27,114 bases of DNA, taken from an uncultured Flavobacterium sp. GTDB taxonomy: Bacteria; Bacteroidota; Bacteroidia; Flavobacteriales; Flavobacteriaceae. The stretch covers positions 1 to 27,114 of the forward strand of contig NZ_CAMLIX010000039.1 in the NCBI RefSeq assembly GCF_946479975.1, written 5' to 3'. Below the pieces are notes generated by a model. It ran no database searches. It saw nothing but the letters and a program-made list of their open reading frames with translations, and was not told the DNA's origin. The translations under genes and the position numbers were made by a program. How positions within the stretch are numbered: position 1 is the first letter of the stretch; each line of letters begins with the position of its first letter. This document shows positions 8,344 to 15,540 of the stretch, piece by piece.

Positions 8344-8898
8344 TTACTTTAATTGCTGTAAAAAATTTAAAACCTTGGGTTTATCTTTTTCAGTAAGGTG
8401 TATACTACCCATATTTTCTGAGTACCAGATAGCATCTGCCACCAGAAAAACAATAGTACTATGTATGCTCAACTCCTCTCCATCGGTTGGCAAAATGTGA
8501 AGATTGTACCAATCTTCCCATTGTAGGCGATACTTGGAGTTAATCATGATTGCTTGGAGAATGATTCGCATTGTTTTAGCGTATTTTTCATCATTTTTCT
8601 TTTCTAAGATAAATTTCAGATAAGCAAAAGCACCATCCTTATCGACATTTTGATCTCTGTATTTTTTTACTTTATCCGTAAGGTTAATCAGGCTTTGATT
8701 TACTAGCTCATCCAGTAATTCTTCCTTATTCCTAAAATGATGGATAATCCCTCCTTTACTCAAACCTGTCCAATCAGCAATAGATTGAAAAGTTACGTGG
8801 TGCCAGTCTGATTCTGATCCAATGTGAATAGCCGCGTCGATAATCAACTGCTTACTTAATTCCGGTTCCTTTTTTCGGGTATATGAGCTATTTTCCAA
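8344..8898 (-). CDS. TetR/AcrR family transcriptional regulator
   Basis: The 184-residue protein has an N-terminal TetR DNA-binding domain: helix KQLIIDAAIHIG, then the helix-turn-helix VTFQSIADWTGLSKGGIIHHFRNKEELLDELV. The C-terminal ligand and dimer domain (about 65-184) is of a type found in short Bacteroidota regulators. No ATG is in frame near the start; TTG at 8898 is used and gives MENSSYTRKKEPELS before the first helix. The promoter upstream carries a near-palindrome overlapping the -7 element, pointing to autorepression. The pentapeptide-repeat gene lies downstream on the same strand and could be controlled with it. The ligand is unknown. Confidence 0.88.
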   Translation of the reverse strand: MENSSYTRKKEPELSKQLIIDAAIHIGSESDWHHVTFQSIADWTGLSKGGIIHHFRNKEELLDELVNQSLINLTDKVKKYRDQNVDKDGAFAYLKFILEKKNDEKYAKTMRIILQAIMINSKYRLQWEDWYNLHILPTDGEELSIHSTIVFLVADAIWYSENMGSIHLTEKDKPKVLNFLQQLK

Positions 8899-8933
8899 AT
8901 TATATCTTTATAGTTTATAACAAGCAACATTTG

Positions 8934-8954
8934 CAAAGATACCGAACGTTTGGT
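8934..8954 (-). promoter_or_regulatory. -7 element and operator of the TetR gene at 8344-8898
   Basis: On the minus strand TATCTTTG (8934-8941) matches TAnnTTTG. Immediately upstream and sharing one base is ACCGAACGTTTGGT (8941-8954), a 14-bp near-palindrome with 12 of 14 symmetric positions. Its position over the promoter core is that of a TetR operator acting in autorepression. The -33 element is not clear. Confidence 0.5.
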
Positions 8955-9081
8955 TTGTTTTGACATCGAATCATTAATTATTTTAAATACTTTTTCATTA
9001 ACAGTTATGTCCTTTAATAAGACATGTCCTCATGGTGTTTTTCTGATTAAAACATAAAAATATTGCTACTAGAAATGGATA

Positions 9082-9117
9082 AAAATTTCCCAAGTTGGTT
9101 AGTACTTGGGAAATTTT
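9082..9117. other. Perfect 14-bp stem-loop upstream of the first rteC-like gene
   Basis: AAAATTTCCCAAGT (9082-9095) pairs with ACTTGGGAAATTTT (9104-9117) around an 8-base loop. No gene on either strand ends near it, so it is not an obvious gene-end terminator. It sits 57 bases before the ATG at 9174 and ends in a short T run, so it could be a leader attenuator or a terminator insulating the operon. Confidence 0.6.
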
Positions 9118-9173
9118 CTCGTTTATAATAACAAATTTTGTAAAATATGGAAGAGACTATCTAATTTCTAAAT

Positions 9174-10028
9174 ATGTCACTTATGAGAATATCCCTGCCA
9201 AATATTATTGCTGAAATAAACAGTAAAGAGAGTAGATTATCCTCAGAGTTATCTCTGATTGTAGAAGAAGCCTACCAAATGACGATTTTTTTGCAAGATT
9301 TACTTCTCTCTGTGAAAGATTATGTAATCTCAAACGGATTTAAAAACAACGAAGAAGAAATTGATTTCTTCCGAAACATCAAACCATATATTTTAGGAAA
9401 ATTAATCTACTACAATAAGCTGTTTAGAATAGAAACCGTTTGTCCAGTCAATGAAGGTGAGATCTATCATAAGTACTTTTCTAAGCATCTTGAAAAATTG
9501 AAGATAGATTACAGTGAGCACATCTGTAATTCTGATTTTTATAGATACTATCGTTCAGGCAGGGTTGACAGAGATGATTTATACTTCAGGTTAGGTAATG
9601 TTAATTGTTATGATGGATTAAATAGTATTGCTTTTGAAATCGATTTACAATTCTCAACTTACTATGACTACAAAATTGCCAAAATCATTTCAAATGATTT
9701 GCTATATTCTTATTTAATAAATAAGATAGCCCCTGATGATAATACAGGTATAAAACTGGATCATATAGATTCTATAAAAGAATTAACATGGACAAACTCA
9801 AAAAATGCACTTATTGAACTAATTTATGCAATACATGCGTCAGGAACAATTTGTCATGGCAAAATTGGGATTAGAAAGCTCGGCTTGATCTGTCAGATAC
9901 TTTTTAAAATTCCTCTTAACGATGTACATCATGCATTTCATAGAATGAAAACTAGGAGTGGTTCGCGAACTACATTTTTAGATCAGCTTAAAATATCTCT
10001 TGAAGAATATATGGATAAAGATCTATAG
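9174..10028 (+). CDS. RteC-family regulator (copy 1)
   Basis: This 284-residue protein matches the RteC family of Bacteroidota conjugative elements. Recognisable parts are VKDYVISNGFKNNEEEIDFF, IKPYILGKLIYYNKLFRIE, a YYRSGRxDxDDxYF block, YDYKIAKIISNDLL, and the C-terminal WTNSKNALIELIYAIHASG followed by a helical DNA-binding part ending RTTFLDQLKISLEEYM. In CTnDOT, RteC binds an inverted repeat and activates the excision operon. Here the next genes are two small HTH proteins, a DUF3945 protein and a topoisomerase, which is that operon's content. The ATG at 9174 is used; a second ATG at 9183 is possible. A terminator follows directly. It shares clear similarity with the copy at 25054-25881, for example GFKxxxEExxFFxxIKPxxxxKLIYYN. 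Confidence 0.88.
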   Translation: MSLMRISLPNIIAEINSKESRLSSELSLIVEEAYQMTIFLQDLLLSVKDYVISNGFKNNEEEIDFFRNIKPYILGKLIYYNKLFRIETVCPVNEGEIYHKYFSKHLEKLKIDYSEHICNSDFYRYYRSGRVDRDDLYFRLGNVNCYDGLNSIAFEIDLQFSTYYDYKIAKIISNDLLYSYLINKIAPDDNTGIKLDHIDSIKELTWTNSKNALIELIYAIHASGTICHGKIGIRKLGLICQILFKIPLNDVHHAFHRMKTRSGSRTTFLDQLKISLEEYMDKDL

Positions 10029-10050
10029 TTACTTCGATACACCAATCTTA

Positions 10051-10080
10051 AAAGCAGTACCCTAAACGTACTGCTTTTTT
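10051..10080 (+). terminator. Intrinsic terminator after rteC-like copy 1
   Basis: AAAGCAGTAC (10051-10060) pairs with GTACTGCTTT (10068-10077) around CCTAAAC, followed by a run of T to 10080. This is a good factor-independent terminator, so the HTH operon downstream needs its own promoter. Confidence 0.88.
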
Positions 10081-10090
10081 CTTTACCCAT

Positions 10091-10108
10091 ATTTGCCAAT
10101 TGGCAAAT
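10091..10108. promoter_or_regulatory. 18-bp perfect palindrome, candidate RteC or Xis operator
   Basis: ATTTGCCAATTGGCAAAT reads the same on both strands. It lies between the rteC terminator and the HTH operon, about 170 bases before the first HTH start, where CTnDOT has the RteC-bound inverted repeat. The core CCAATTGGCA recurs at 10204-10213. Confidence 0.6.
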
Positions 10109-10171
10109 GTTCACAAACCGTTATTGCTGATGCTTTCATGTATTCTTAATGCCTAACAACTAGGTGTTTAT

Positions 10172-10264
10172 ATGATTCAAGAAAATTTAAAAAAAACTCC
10201 AAACCAATTGGCAGAGCTTGGCAGACAATACCAGCCAGACAATCCAACTTTGTATCGTAATTAA
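10172..10264 (+). CDS. 30-codon leader ORF before the excision operon
   Basis: An ATG at 10172 opens 30 codons that end at TAA 10262-10264, 14 bases before the ATG of the first HTH gene. The peptide is hydrophilic, starting MIQENLKKTPNQLAEL and ending NPTLYRN, with no hydrophobic segment. Its position directly ahead of an operon suggests a leader peptide or a relic of a larger gene. Translation is not proved by sequence alone. In CTnDOT other operons are controlled by a leader-peptide attenuator, which makes a regulatory role worth considering. Confidence 0.35.
   Translation: MIQENLKKTPNQLAELGRQYQPDNPTLYRN
10208..10227 (+). repeat. 10-bp direct repeat, TTGGCAGA units
   Basis: TTGGCAGAGC and TTGGCAGACA lie head to tail inside the leader ORF. 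Together with the palindrome at 10091 the region has TTGGCA three times and its complement twice, a clustering that suggests a protein-binding array. Confidence 0.5.
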
Positions 10265-10278
10265 TAAATACGTGTACA

Positions 10279-10626
10279 ATGAAAATTATAACAATCGAAG
10301 AAGAAGCGTGGAAACAGCTCAATGAGCGGTTAAAGGCAATTAATGATTTTATCCTGAAATCAGAAGATACCAGCTATGATAGCCTCTGGCTGAACAACCA
10401 TGAAGTATGTCAGTATCTCCATATTAGTGAAAAAACACTTTGGCGAATACGTACAAAAGGAGAAATAGCTTATTCCAAAATGTATGGACAGTATTTCTAT
10501 ACCATTGGAGCTATAAAAGATATGCTTAATGCCAATGCCGTACAGACCAGCGATGAATATGTACAGGAGCTTATGGCTAAAGGCAAGAGTTACATTGAGA
10601 AAGGTAGAAAACTAAAGAATTCTTAA
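10279..10626 (+). CDS. Small helix-turn-helix protein, Xis2c-like position
   Basis: The 115-residue protein has an N-terminal helix (EEEAWKQLNERLKAINDFI) and a winged HTH of the excisionase/MerR-like HTH_17 type: LWLNNHEVCQYLHISEKTLWRIRTKGEIAYSKMYGQYFYTIGAIKDML. In this fold the recognition helix is EKTLWRIRTKG and the wing is YSKMYGQYFY. The C-terminus is basic. It starts at ATG 10279 and is followed after 11 bases by a second protein of the same build. By order after RteC and before the Orf3-like and topoisomerase genes it corresponds to Xis2c of CTnDOT, a recombination directionality factor; orthology is inferred from order and fold, not from an alignment. Confidence 0.8.
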   Translation: MKIITIEEEAWKQLNERLKAINDFILKSEDTSYDSLWLNNHEVCQYLHISEKTLWRIRTKGEIAYSKMYGQYFYTIGAIKDMLNANAVQTSDEYVQELMAKGKSYIEKGRKLKNS

Positions 10627-10637
10627 AGGACTACATT

Positions 10638-10946
10638 ATGAATATAGATAGAATAGAATTTATATCGTGGATGGAACGCATTATGGATCGTTTCGATATG
10701 CTAAAAGATAGCTTAACAGATATTGAAAAAAAGAAAAACACCATAGATGGTGAAGTATTATTAGATAATCAGGATTTACTTCAGATGCTTAAAATCAGTA
10801 GTCGTTCTTTACAACGTTATCGTTCTTCTGGCAAGTTACCATACTATACAATCAGCGGTAAATTATATTACAAATTAACTGACGTACATCAGTTTGTAAG
10901 AGAAAGCTTCAATACTCCATTGCACCGTACTAAAGACAGCAAGTGA
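10638..10946 (+). CDS. Small helix-turn-helix protein, Xis2d-like position
   Basis: The 102-residue protein repeats the plan of its upstream neighbour: an N-terminal helix (FISWMERIMDRFDMLKDSLTDIEKKK), then the HTH LLDNQDLLQMLKISSRSLQRYRSSGKLPYYTISGKLYYKLTDVHQFV and a basic tail. The recognition helix is SRSLQRYRSSG. The two proteins are distant paralogues. It begins 12 bases after the preceding stop, with the motif AAAGGA just before the ATG, and is followed by an 88-base gap before the DUF3945 gene. Likely role is bending DNA for excision or activating transfer genes, as Xis2d does in CTnDOT. Confidence 0.8.
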   Translation: MNIDRIEFISWMERIMDRFDMLKDSLTDIEKKKNTIDGEVLLDNQDLLQMLKISSRSLQRYRSSGKLPYYTISGKLYYKLTDVHQFVRESFNTPLHRTKDSK

Positions 10947-11034
10947 CAAATAATGCCCCTAAAGGACGCTTTGGTCATACCTTTTTGTGTATAGGTTATT
11001 TTCGAAAAGATAACAGTTTTAAAACAATAAAATT

Positions 11035-12489
11035 ATGAGTGAAGAAACAATAGATAGTCCGCAATTACCGGATCAATTATCGGAAACACTTTTGGTATTG
11101 GACAAAGAAAAAAACAGGATTCAGGTTGTCAAAGGAATTGATAAAGACGGCAATCTCAAAACTGTAGAGCCAAATGAGAAAAACCAAAATCAGTTTATGC
11201 GTGTGGATAAACACGGAGATATGTTTTCTAACTTCTTTTCCAATTTTTTCCGTCAACTGAAGAATCCTACCCATTTTAAATTTTTTAAAGTACCAGCTGA
11301 TGAAGCAATTGATACGGCAAAAAAAATGCAGCAACAGATTGATACACCTACTAAAGAAGGGGAATCAGTAATGGCAAAGCATGAGGTAAAAGAACCAGAG
11401 TTAAAACAAGAAAATCATAAAAATATGGAAACAACACAAAAAACTCCGGAAACAGGCGAATACCGTTTCAAGCCGGAACAGATTGATTGGGAAATGATGA
11501 ACAATCTTGGATTGAGCAAAGAATATCTGGAAAAGAGAAACTTGCTTGATCCTCTTTTAAAAGGATATAAAACCAATGAATTGGTAACAGTTACGCTAAA
11601 CCTCGGAACTGCTGTTTCCCGTCCTGAAGGCAGGTTGTCTTTACAGCCCGGCGAAGATGGCAAAGCTGTTATGCTTATCCATAGCGTAAGAAAAGAACCT
11701 CAATTAAACTTCCCTTTCTTTGGGCATGAATTCAGCAAAGAGGATAAAGAGAATCTGATTAAAACAGGCAATATGGGGCGAACTGTTGATCTTAAAAACC
11801 CTAAAACAGGTGAAACAATACCTTCCATTATAAGTGTAGATAGACTAACCAATGAGCTTATTGCTCTGCGGACAGATAAGATTAAAGTACCTGATGAACT
11901 AAAAGGCGTACAATTGAATGAGCAGCAGAAACAAACTCTTATGGAGGGTAAGCCACTATTGATTGAGGGAATGATCTCAAAAAAAGGTACTTCATTCGAT
12001 GCTACAGTTCAATTCAATGCCGACAAACGTTATGTAGAGTTTTTATTTGATAGAACCACCAACAATAAGCAGACACAAAATCAGCAGCAAACACAATTAC
12101 AAGGTACTTCTCAGGAAGCTCCGCGAAATTTCCGAGGAAAAGAACTGGATGACAAACAGTACGAGAAATTCAAAGAAGGTCAAACTGTATATGTAGATGG
12201 ATTACTGGATAAAAAAGGCCAGAAATATCAGGGTTATATAACTTTTGACAAGGAAACAGGCAAAACAGGCTTTTCGTTTAACAACCCTGATAGGTTGAAA
12301 GAAAAAATCCAACCTGTTGAAGCACATAAAACTCAGACAGCTGTTAATTCTCAGGGAAAAACTAATGAGGCTACAAAAAATTTAAAAGAGCCTTTAAAGA
12401 CAGGGCAGAAAAACCCTGACAGTAAGACGCAACAAGAGCAACAGGAAAAGCCAAAAGCTCCCGCTAAATCCAAAGGCAAAAAAATGTAA
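11035..12489 (+). CDS. DUF4099/DUF3945 protein of conjugative elements (Orf3-like position)
   Basis: The 484-residue protein has three parts. Residues 1-130 are a hydrophilic N-terminus (SETLLVLDKEKNRIQVVKGIDKDGNLKTVEPNE-type start, then FMRVDKHGDMFSNFF). About 145-285 is the DUF4099 region, from FKPEQIDWEMMNNLGLSKEYLEK through GNMGRTVDLKNPKTGE. Two copies of the DUF3945 module follow at about 291-338 and 369-416. Each reads L-x(4)-Q/Y-x(5-7)-EG-(K/Q)-x-L/V-x-(I/V)-(E/D)-G-x-(I/L)-x-KKG-x-x-(F/Y). The tail is a low-complexity Q/K/P region ending KSKGKKM. No catalytic motif is visible. The topoisomerase gene starts 19 bases on and carries the same module at its C-terminus, so the two proteins may act on the same substrate or partner. 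CTnDOT needs Orf3-region genes for excision regulation; the exact role is unknown. Confidence 0.88.
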   Translation: MSEETIDSPQLPDQLSETLLVLDKEKNRIQVVKGIDKDGNLKTVEPNEKNQNQFMRVDKHGDMFSNFFSNFFRQLKNPTHFKFFKVPADEAIDTAKKMQQQIDTPTKEGESVMAKHEVKEPELKQENHKNMETTQKTPETGEYRFKPEQIDWEMMNNLGLSKEYLEKRNLLDPLLKGYKTNELVTVTLNLGTAVSRPEGRLSLQPGEDGKAVMLIHSVRKEPQLNFPFFGHEFSKEDKENLIKTGNMGRTVDLKNPKTGETIPSIISVDRLTNELIALRTDKIKVPDELKGVQLNEQQKQTLMEGKPLLIEGMISKKGTSFDATVQFNADKRYVEFLFDRTTNNKQTQNQQQTQLQGTSQEAPRNFRGKELDDKQYEKFKEGQTVYVDGLLDKKGQKYQGYITFDKETGKTGFSFNNPDRLKEKIQPVEAHKTQTAVNSQGKTNEATKNLKEPLKTGQKNPDSKTQQEQQEKPKAPAKSKGKKM

Positions 12490-12508
12490 ATCTCCAAAAT
12501 AGCAAAAT

Positions 12509-14593
12509 ATGAAAGTAGTAATAGCAGAAAAGCCAAGTGTTGCAAGAGAGATTGCCACAATATTGGGTGCAACAGAAAAGAAAGAAGGATTCTTGACAGG
12601 TAATGGGTTTTACGTTACCTGGGCATTTGGGCATTTGGTTGCTTTGGGAATGCCTGAAGATTATGGTATCTCAGGTTTTCAAAGAGAATCCTTACCAATG
12701 CTTCCTAATCCCTTTTTATTGACAGTAAGGAAAATCAAAAAAGGCAAATCGTACGTACCTGATAACGGAGCTTTAAAACAGTTAAAAATTATTGAGCAGG
12801 TTATCAGTAAAAGCGAAAGTATCATTGTAGCTACTGATGCCGGACGTGAAGGGGAATTGATATTTCGTTATATATACGATTACTTTAAATGCAATAAACC
12901 TTTTGAGCGTCTTTGGATAAGTTCTTTGACCGAAAAAGCCATTAAACACGGTTTAGAAAACCTAAAACCTGGTAGTGACTTTGATGGACTTTACCATGCC
13001 GGACAAGGCAGAAGTCGTGCCGACTGGTTAGTGGGCATCAATGCTTCACAAGCATTGAGTATTGCCGCTGGGCATGGTGTATATTCGCTTGGACGAGTGC
13101 AAACACCCACATTAGCCCTCATCTGTAAAAGGTATCTGGAAAATAGAAACTTCTCAATAAAAACTTATTGGCAGATAAATCTGGAACATCATAAGGAATC
13201 AATAGATTTCAAAAGTCTTTCAAAAACTAAATGGGACGATAAAAAGCTAGCTGAAGACATACTGAAATCGTTACAGCGTATTGGAATAGCTAGAGTGATT
13301 GAAGCAGAGAGTAAAAAGATAGCAGAGCAACCGCCTCTATTGTTCGATCTGACAGGATTACAAAAAGAAGCTAATAAAAAACTTGGACTCTCTGCGGATG
13401 AAACGCTTAACATTGCTCAAAGCCTTTACGAAAAGAAACTGATTACCTATCCGCGTACAGGTAGTAAATATATTCCTGAAGATCTATGGGCTGAAATCCC
13501 TGGTCTAGTAAGACTACTAGAAAACAGAGAATCGTGTAAGGAAGCCAGCAAAAAAGTGAAATGGGGACGTTTCAATAAACGTATGGTGAACGATGTCAAA
13601 GTAACGGATCATCATGGTTTACTCATTACTGAAAAAATACCCGCTGAATTACCTGCCAAAGAAAATGCAATTTATGATATGATAGCTTTCAGATTATTGG
13701 AAGCCATCTCACATCCATGCTCCAAAGAAATAACAGATATTACCTTACAAGTAATACATTATGATTTTATTTTGAAAGGTTGTAAAATTCTTGAACCGGG
13801 TTGGCGTGCTATTCGTGGAAATTTTAGTGAGGATGACAGTGAGCCTATACAAGATATCCCCGAACTGAAAGTTGGTGAAGAAGTTAATATCAAAAGTATG
13901 CAGGTAATAGAAAAGAAAACTAAACCTCCTGTATTGTACACCGAAGCCGGATTGTTATCAGCAATGGAAAGTGCTGGGAGGGAAATTGAGAGTGAAGAGG
14001 AACGTAAAATTTTACAGGGGATTGGTATTGGCACCCCAGCTACAAGAGCAGCTATAATAGAAACTCTTTTTAAGCGTGACTATATTCGTCGCGAAAAGAA
14101 ATCACTCATCCCAACAGAAAAAGGTTTGCAGGTTTATGATTTAGTTAAAGACAAAAAGATTGCTGATGTTGCTATGACCGCAGAATGGGAGTTAACATTA
14201 CAGCAAATTGAAAATGATCAAGAAGATGCCACCATATTTCTTAAAGAAATGGAGTTATATGCAGATTTTATTACAAAGGAACTATTAGAATCTACTATTG
14301 TAAAACAGAAACAACCTGAACTGGAATGTCCAAAATGTAAACAACAGCAACTCCTCATTTGGAATAAGGTGATAAAATGTCCCGATGAAGTTTGTAATTG
14401 GATACAGTTTCGTAATGTTTGCGGAGTATTATTGAGTACCAATGATATTGAAAGTCTTTTAAAAACACGAAGAACAAAACTCATAAAAGGAATGCAAAGT
14501 AAATCAGGCAAAAAATTCGATGCATACATTGTGTTGGATACAACCGGAAAAAGCTCTTTCGAATTTCCACCCAATAAACAAAAAAAGAAATGA
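12509..14593 (+). CDS. topB: Type IA DNA topoisomerase (topoisomerase III, Exc-like)
   Basis: This 694-residue enzyme has the full type IA core. The Toprim domain begins VVIAEKPSVAREIA with Glu7, and TDAGREGE at 109-116 supplies the acidic metal ligands. The second Asp of the common DxD is Gly here, as in Bacillus-type TopB. The catalytic tyrosine is Tyr314 in LITYPRTGS. Other family blocks are RSRADWLVGINASQA, SLGRVQTPTLALI and GIGTPATRAAIIETLFKRDYI. After about 600 comes a zinc-finger-like CPKC...CPDEVC, and residues about 642-689 resemble the DUF3945 module of the gene before. The enzyme relaxes negative supercoils and decatenates single strands. CTnDOT Exc is such a topoisomerase within the excision operon, which matches this position. 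It overlaps the next gene by ATGA. Confidence 0.95.
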   Translation: MKVVIAEKPSVAREIATILGATEKKEGFLTGNGFYVTWAFGHLVALGMPEDYGISGFQRESLPMLPNPFLLTVRKIKKGKSYVPDNGALKQLKIIEQVISKSESIIVATDAGREGELIFRYIYDYFKCNKPFERLWISSLTEKAIKHGLENLKPGSDFDGLYHAGQGRSRADWLVGINASQALSIAAGHGVYSLGRVQTPTLALICKRYLENRNFSIKTYWQINLEHHKESIDFKSLSKTKWDDKKLAEDILKSLQRIGIARVIEAESKKIAEQPPLLFDLTGLQKEANKKLGLSADETLNIAQSLYEKKLITYPRTGSKYIPEDLWAEIPGLVRLLENRESCKEASKKVKWGRFNKRMVNDVKVTDHHGLLITEKIPAELPAKENAIYDMIAFRLLEAISHPCSKEITDITLQVIHYDFILKGCKILEPGWRAIRGNFSEDDSEPIQDIPELKVGEEVNIKSMQVIEKKTKPPVLYTEAGLLSAMESAGREIESEEERKILQGIGIGTPATRAAIIETLFKRDYIRREKKSLIPTEKGLQVYDLVKDKKIADVAMTAEWELTLQQIENDQEDATIFLKEMELYADFITKELLESTIVKQKQPELECPKCKQQQLLIWNKVIKCPDEVCNWIQFRNVCGVLLSTNDIESLLKTRRTKLIKGMQSKSGKKFDAYIVLDTTGKSSFEFPPNKQKKK

Positions 14594-15465
14594 GTAATAT
14601 AATCCTGTCCAAAAAAGAAATAGAAAAACTGATTTTCACCATTCGAGATAAACACGTAATGCTGGATAGCGATCTGGCTTCCTTATATCAGGTAGAAACT
14701 AAGAACCTAAATAAAGCCGTGAAAAGGAACATCGAAAGATTTCCACAATCGTTTTGTTTTCAGTTAACCGAAGAGGAAGCTGAAAACTTGAGGTTCCAGA
14801 TTGGAACCTCAAGTTTAAACTATGGTGGAAGACGTTATTTACCCTATGCTTTTACCGAGCAAGGTGTGGCAATGGCTTCCGCCATTCTTCGTTCGTCTAC
14901 AGCGATTAAGGTCAGTGTTGAGATTATGGAAGCCTTTGTAGAAATGCGTAGAATACTCATCAGTAATGCTTCTTTGTTTCATCGTTTGGATAAAATGGAA
15001 CTGAAACAGTTGGAAACCGATCAAAAATTTGAAGAGATATTCAAAGCTCTGGAAAGTGACAAGCTACACATTGAAAAAGGGATTTTCTATAGTGGACAGG
15101 TTTTCGATGCCTACGCCTTTGTATCAGATATTATTCGAAGTGCTAAAGAGTCCATTATCTTGCTTGACAATTATGTGGATGATACTGTACTTACGCTACT
15201 AGGTAAACGAGAACAATCTGTAACCGCAACAATCTATACCAAAAGCATCAGCAATCAGCTTCGGTTGGATTTACAAAGGTACAACAGTCAATATCCCCGT
15301 ATTGAAGTTGAAGTTTTTGCCGATAGCCACGACCGCTTATTAATTATTGACAGTACGGAACTTTACCACATTGGGGCTTCGCTTAAAGACCTGGGCAAAA
15401 AATGGTTCGCATTTTCACGAATGAATATAGAAGTGAGCAAAATTCTTCAGGTACTTAACAAATAA
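14590..15465 (+). CDS. ORF6N domain protein with phospholipase-D-like C-terminus
   Basis: The 291-residue protein starts inside the topoisomerase stop (ATGA) and is translationally coupled to it. Residues about 10-110 are the ORF6N DNA-binding domain of phages and mobile elements: IRDKHVMLDSDLASLYQVETKNLNKAVKRNIERFP, then GGRRYLPYAFTEQGVAMASAILRS. A coiled-coil linker (about 120-160) follows. Residues about 165-291 look like a single PLD/HKD-type domain: a strand IILLDNYVDDTVL, SHDRLLIID from S247, and YHIGASLKDLGKKW. The usual HxK lysine is replaced by R in HDR, so nuclease activity is uncertain. Such long ORF6N proteins are frequent on Bacteroidota conjugative elements. A shared hairpin terminator follows the stop. 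Confidence 0.85.
   Translation: MSNIILSKKEIEKLIFTIRDKHVMLDSDLASLYQVETKNLNKAVKRNIERFPQSFCFQLTEEEAENLRFQIGTSSLNYGGRRYLPYAFTEQGVAMASAILRSSTAIKVSVEIMEAFVEMRRILISNASLFHRLDKMELKQLETDQKFEEIFKALESDKLHIEKGIFYSGQVFDAYAFVSDIIRSAKESIILLDNYVDDTVLTLLGKREQSVTATIYTKSISNQLRLDLQRYNSQYPRIEVEVFADSHDRLLIIDSTELYHIGASLKDLGKKWFAFSRMNIEVSKILQVLNK
14784..14816. repeat. 15-bp perfect inverted repeat inside the ORF6N gene
   Basis: AAACTTGAGGTTCCA (14784-14798) is followed by GAT and then its exact reverse complement TGGAACCTCAAGTTT (14802-14816). It encodes the loop between the two conserved blocks of the ORF6N domain. A coding region rarely keeps such symmetry by chance. Confidence 0.85.
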
Positions 15466-15466
15466 C

Positions 15467-15491
15467 AAACCCTCCGAATATGGAGGGTTTT
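15467..15491. terminator. Bidirectional terminator between ORF6N and H1 genes
   Basis: AAACCCTCC (15467-15475) pairs with GGAGGGTTT (15482-15490) around GAATAT, with T on the plus side and A on the other, so it can serve both directions. Before the IS256 insertion it would have served the convergent H1-like gene as well; now that gene is cut off from it by 1.35 kb. Confidence 0.85.
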
Positions 15492-15495
15492 GTCA

Positions 15496-15503
15496 TTATT
15501 ATG
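15496..15503. repeat. Target-site duplication, left copy (TTATTATG)
   Basis: The octamer TTATTATG directly abuts the left end of the insertion sequence and recurs at 16850-16857 directly after the right end. Eight bases is the usual duplication of IS256-family elements. Confidence 0.9.
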
Positions 15504-15527
15504 GGGAGTGTAACTCAAACTGTGTCA
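15504..15527. repeat. IS256 left inverted repeat
   Basis: The 24 bases begin GGGAGTGTAAC and end AAACTGTGTCA. They match the reverse complement of the right end at 20 of 24 positions; differences are at positions 2, 5, 12 and 13. Confidence 0.9.
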
Positions 15528-15540
15528 TTGGATTTAAATC

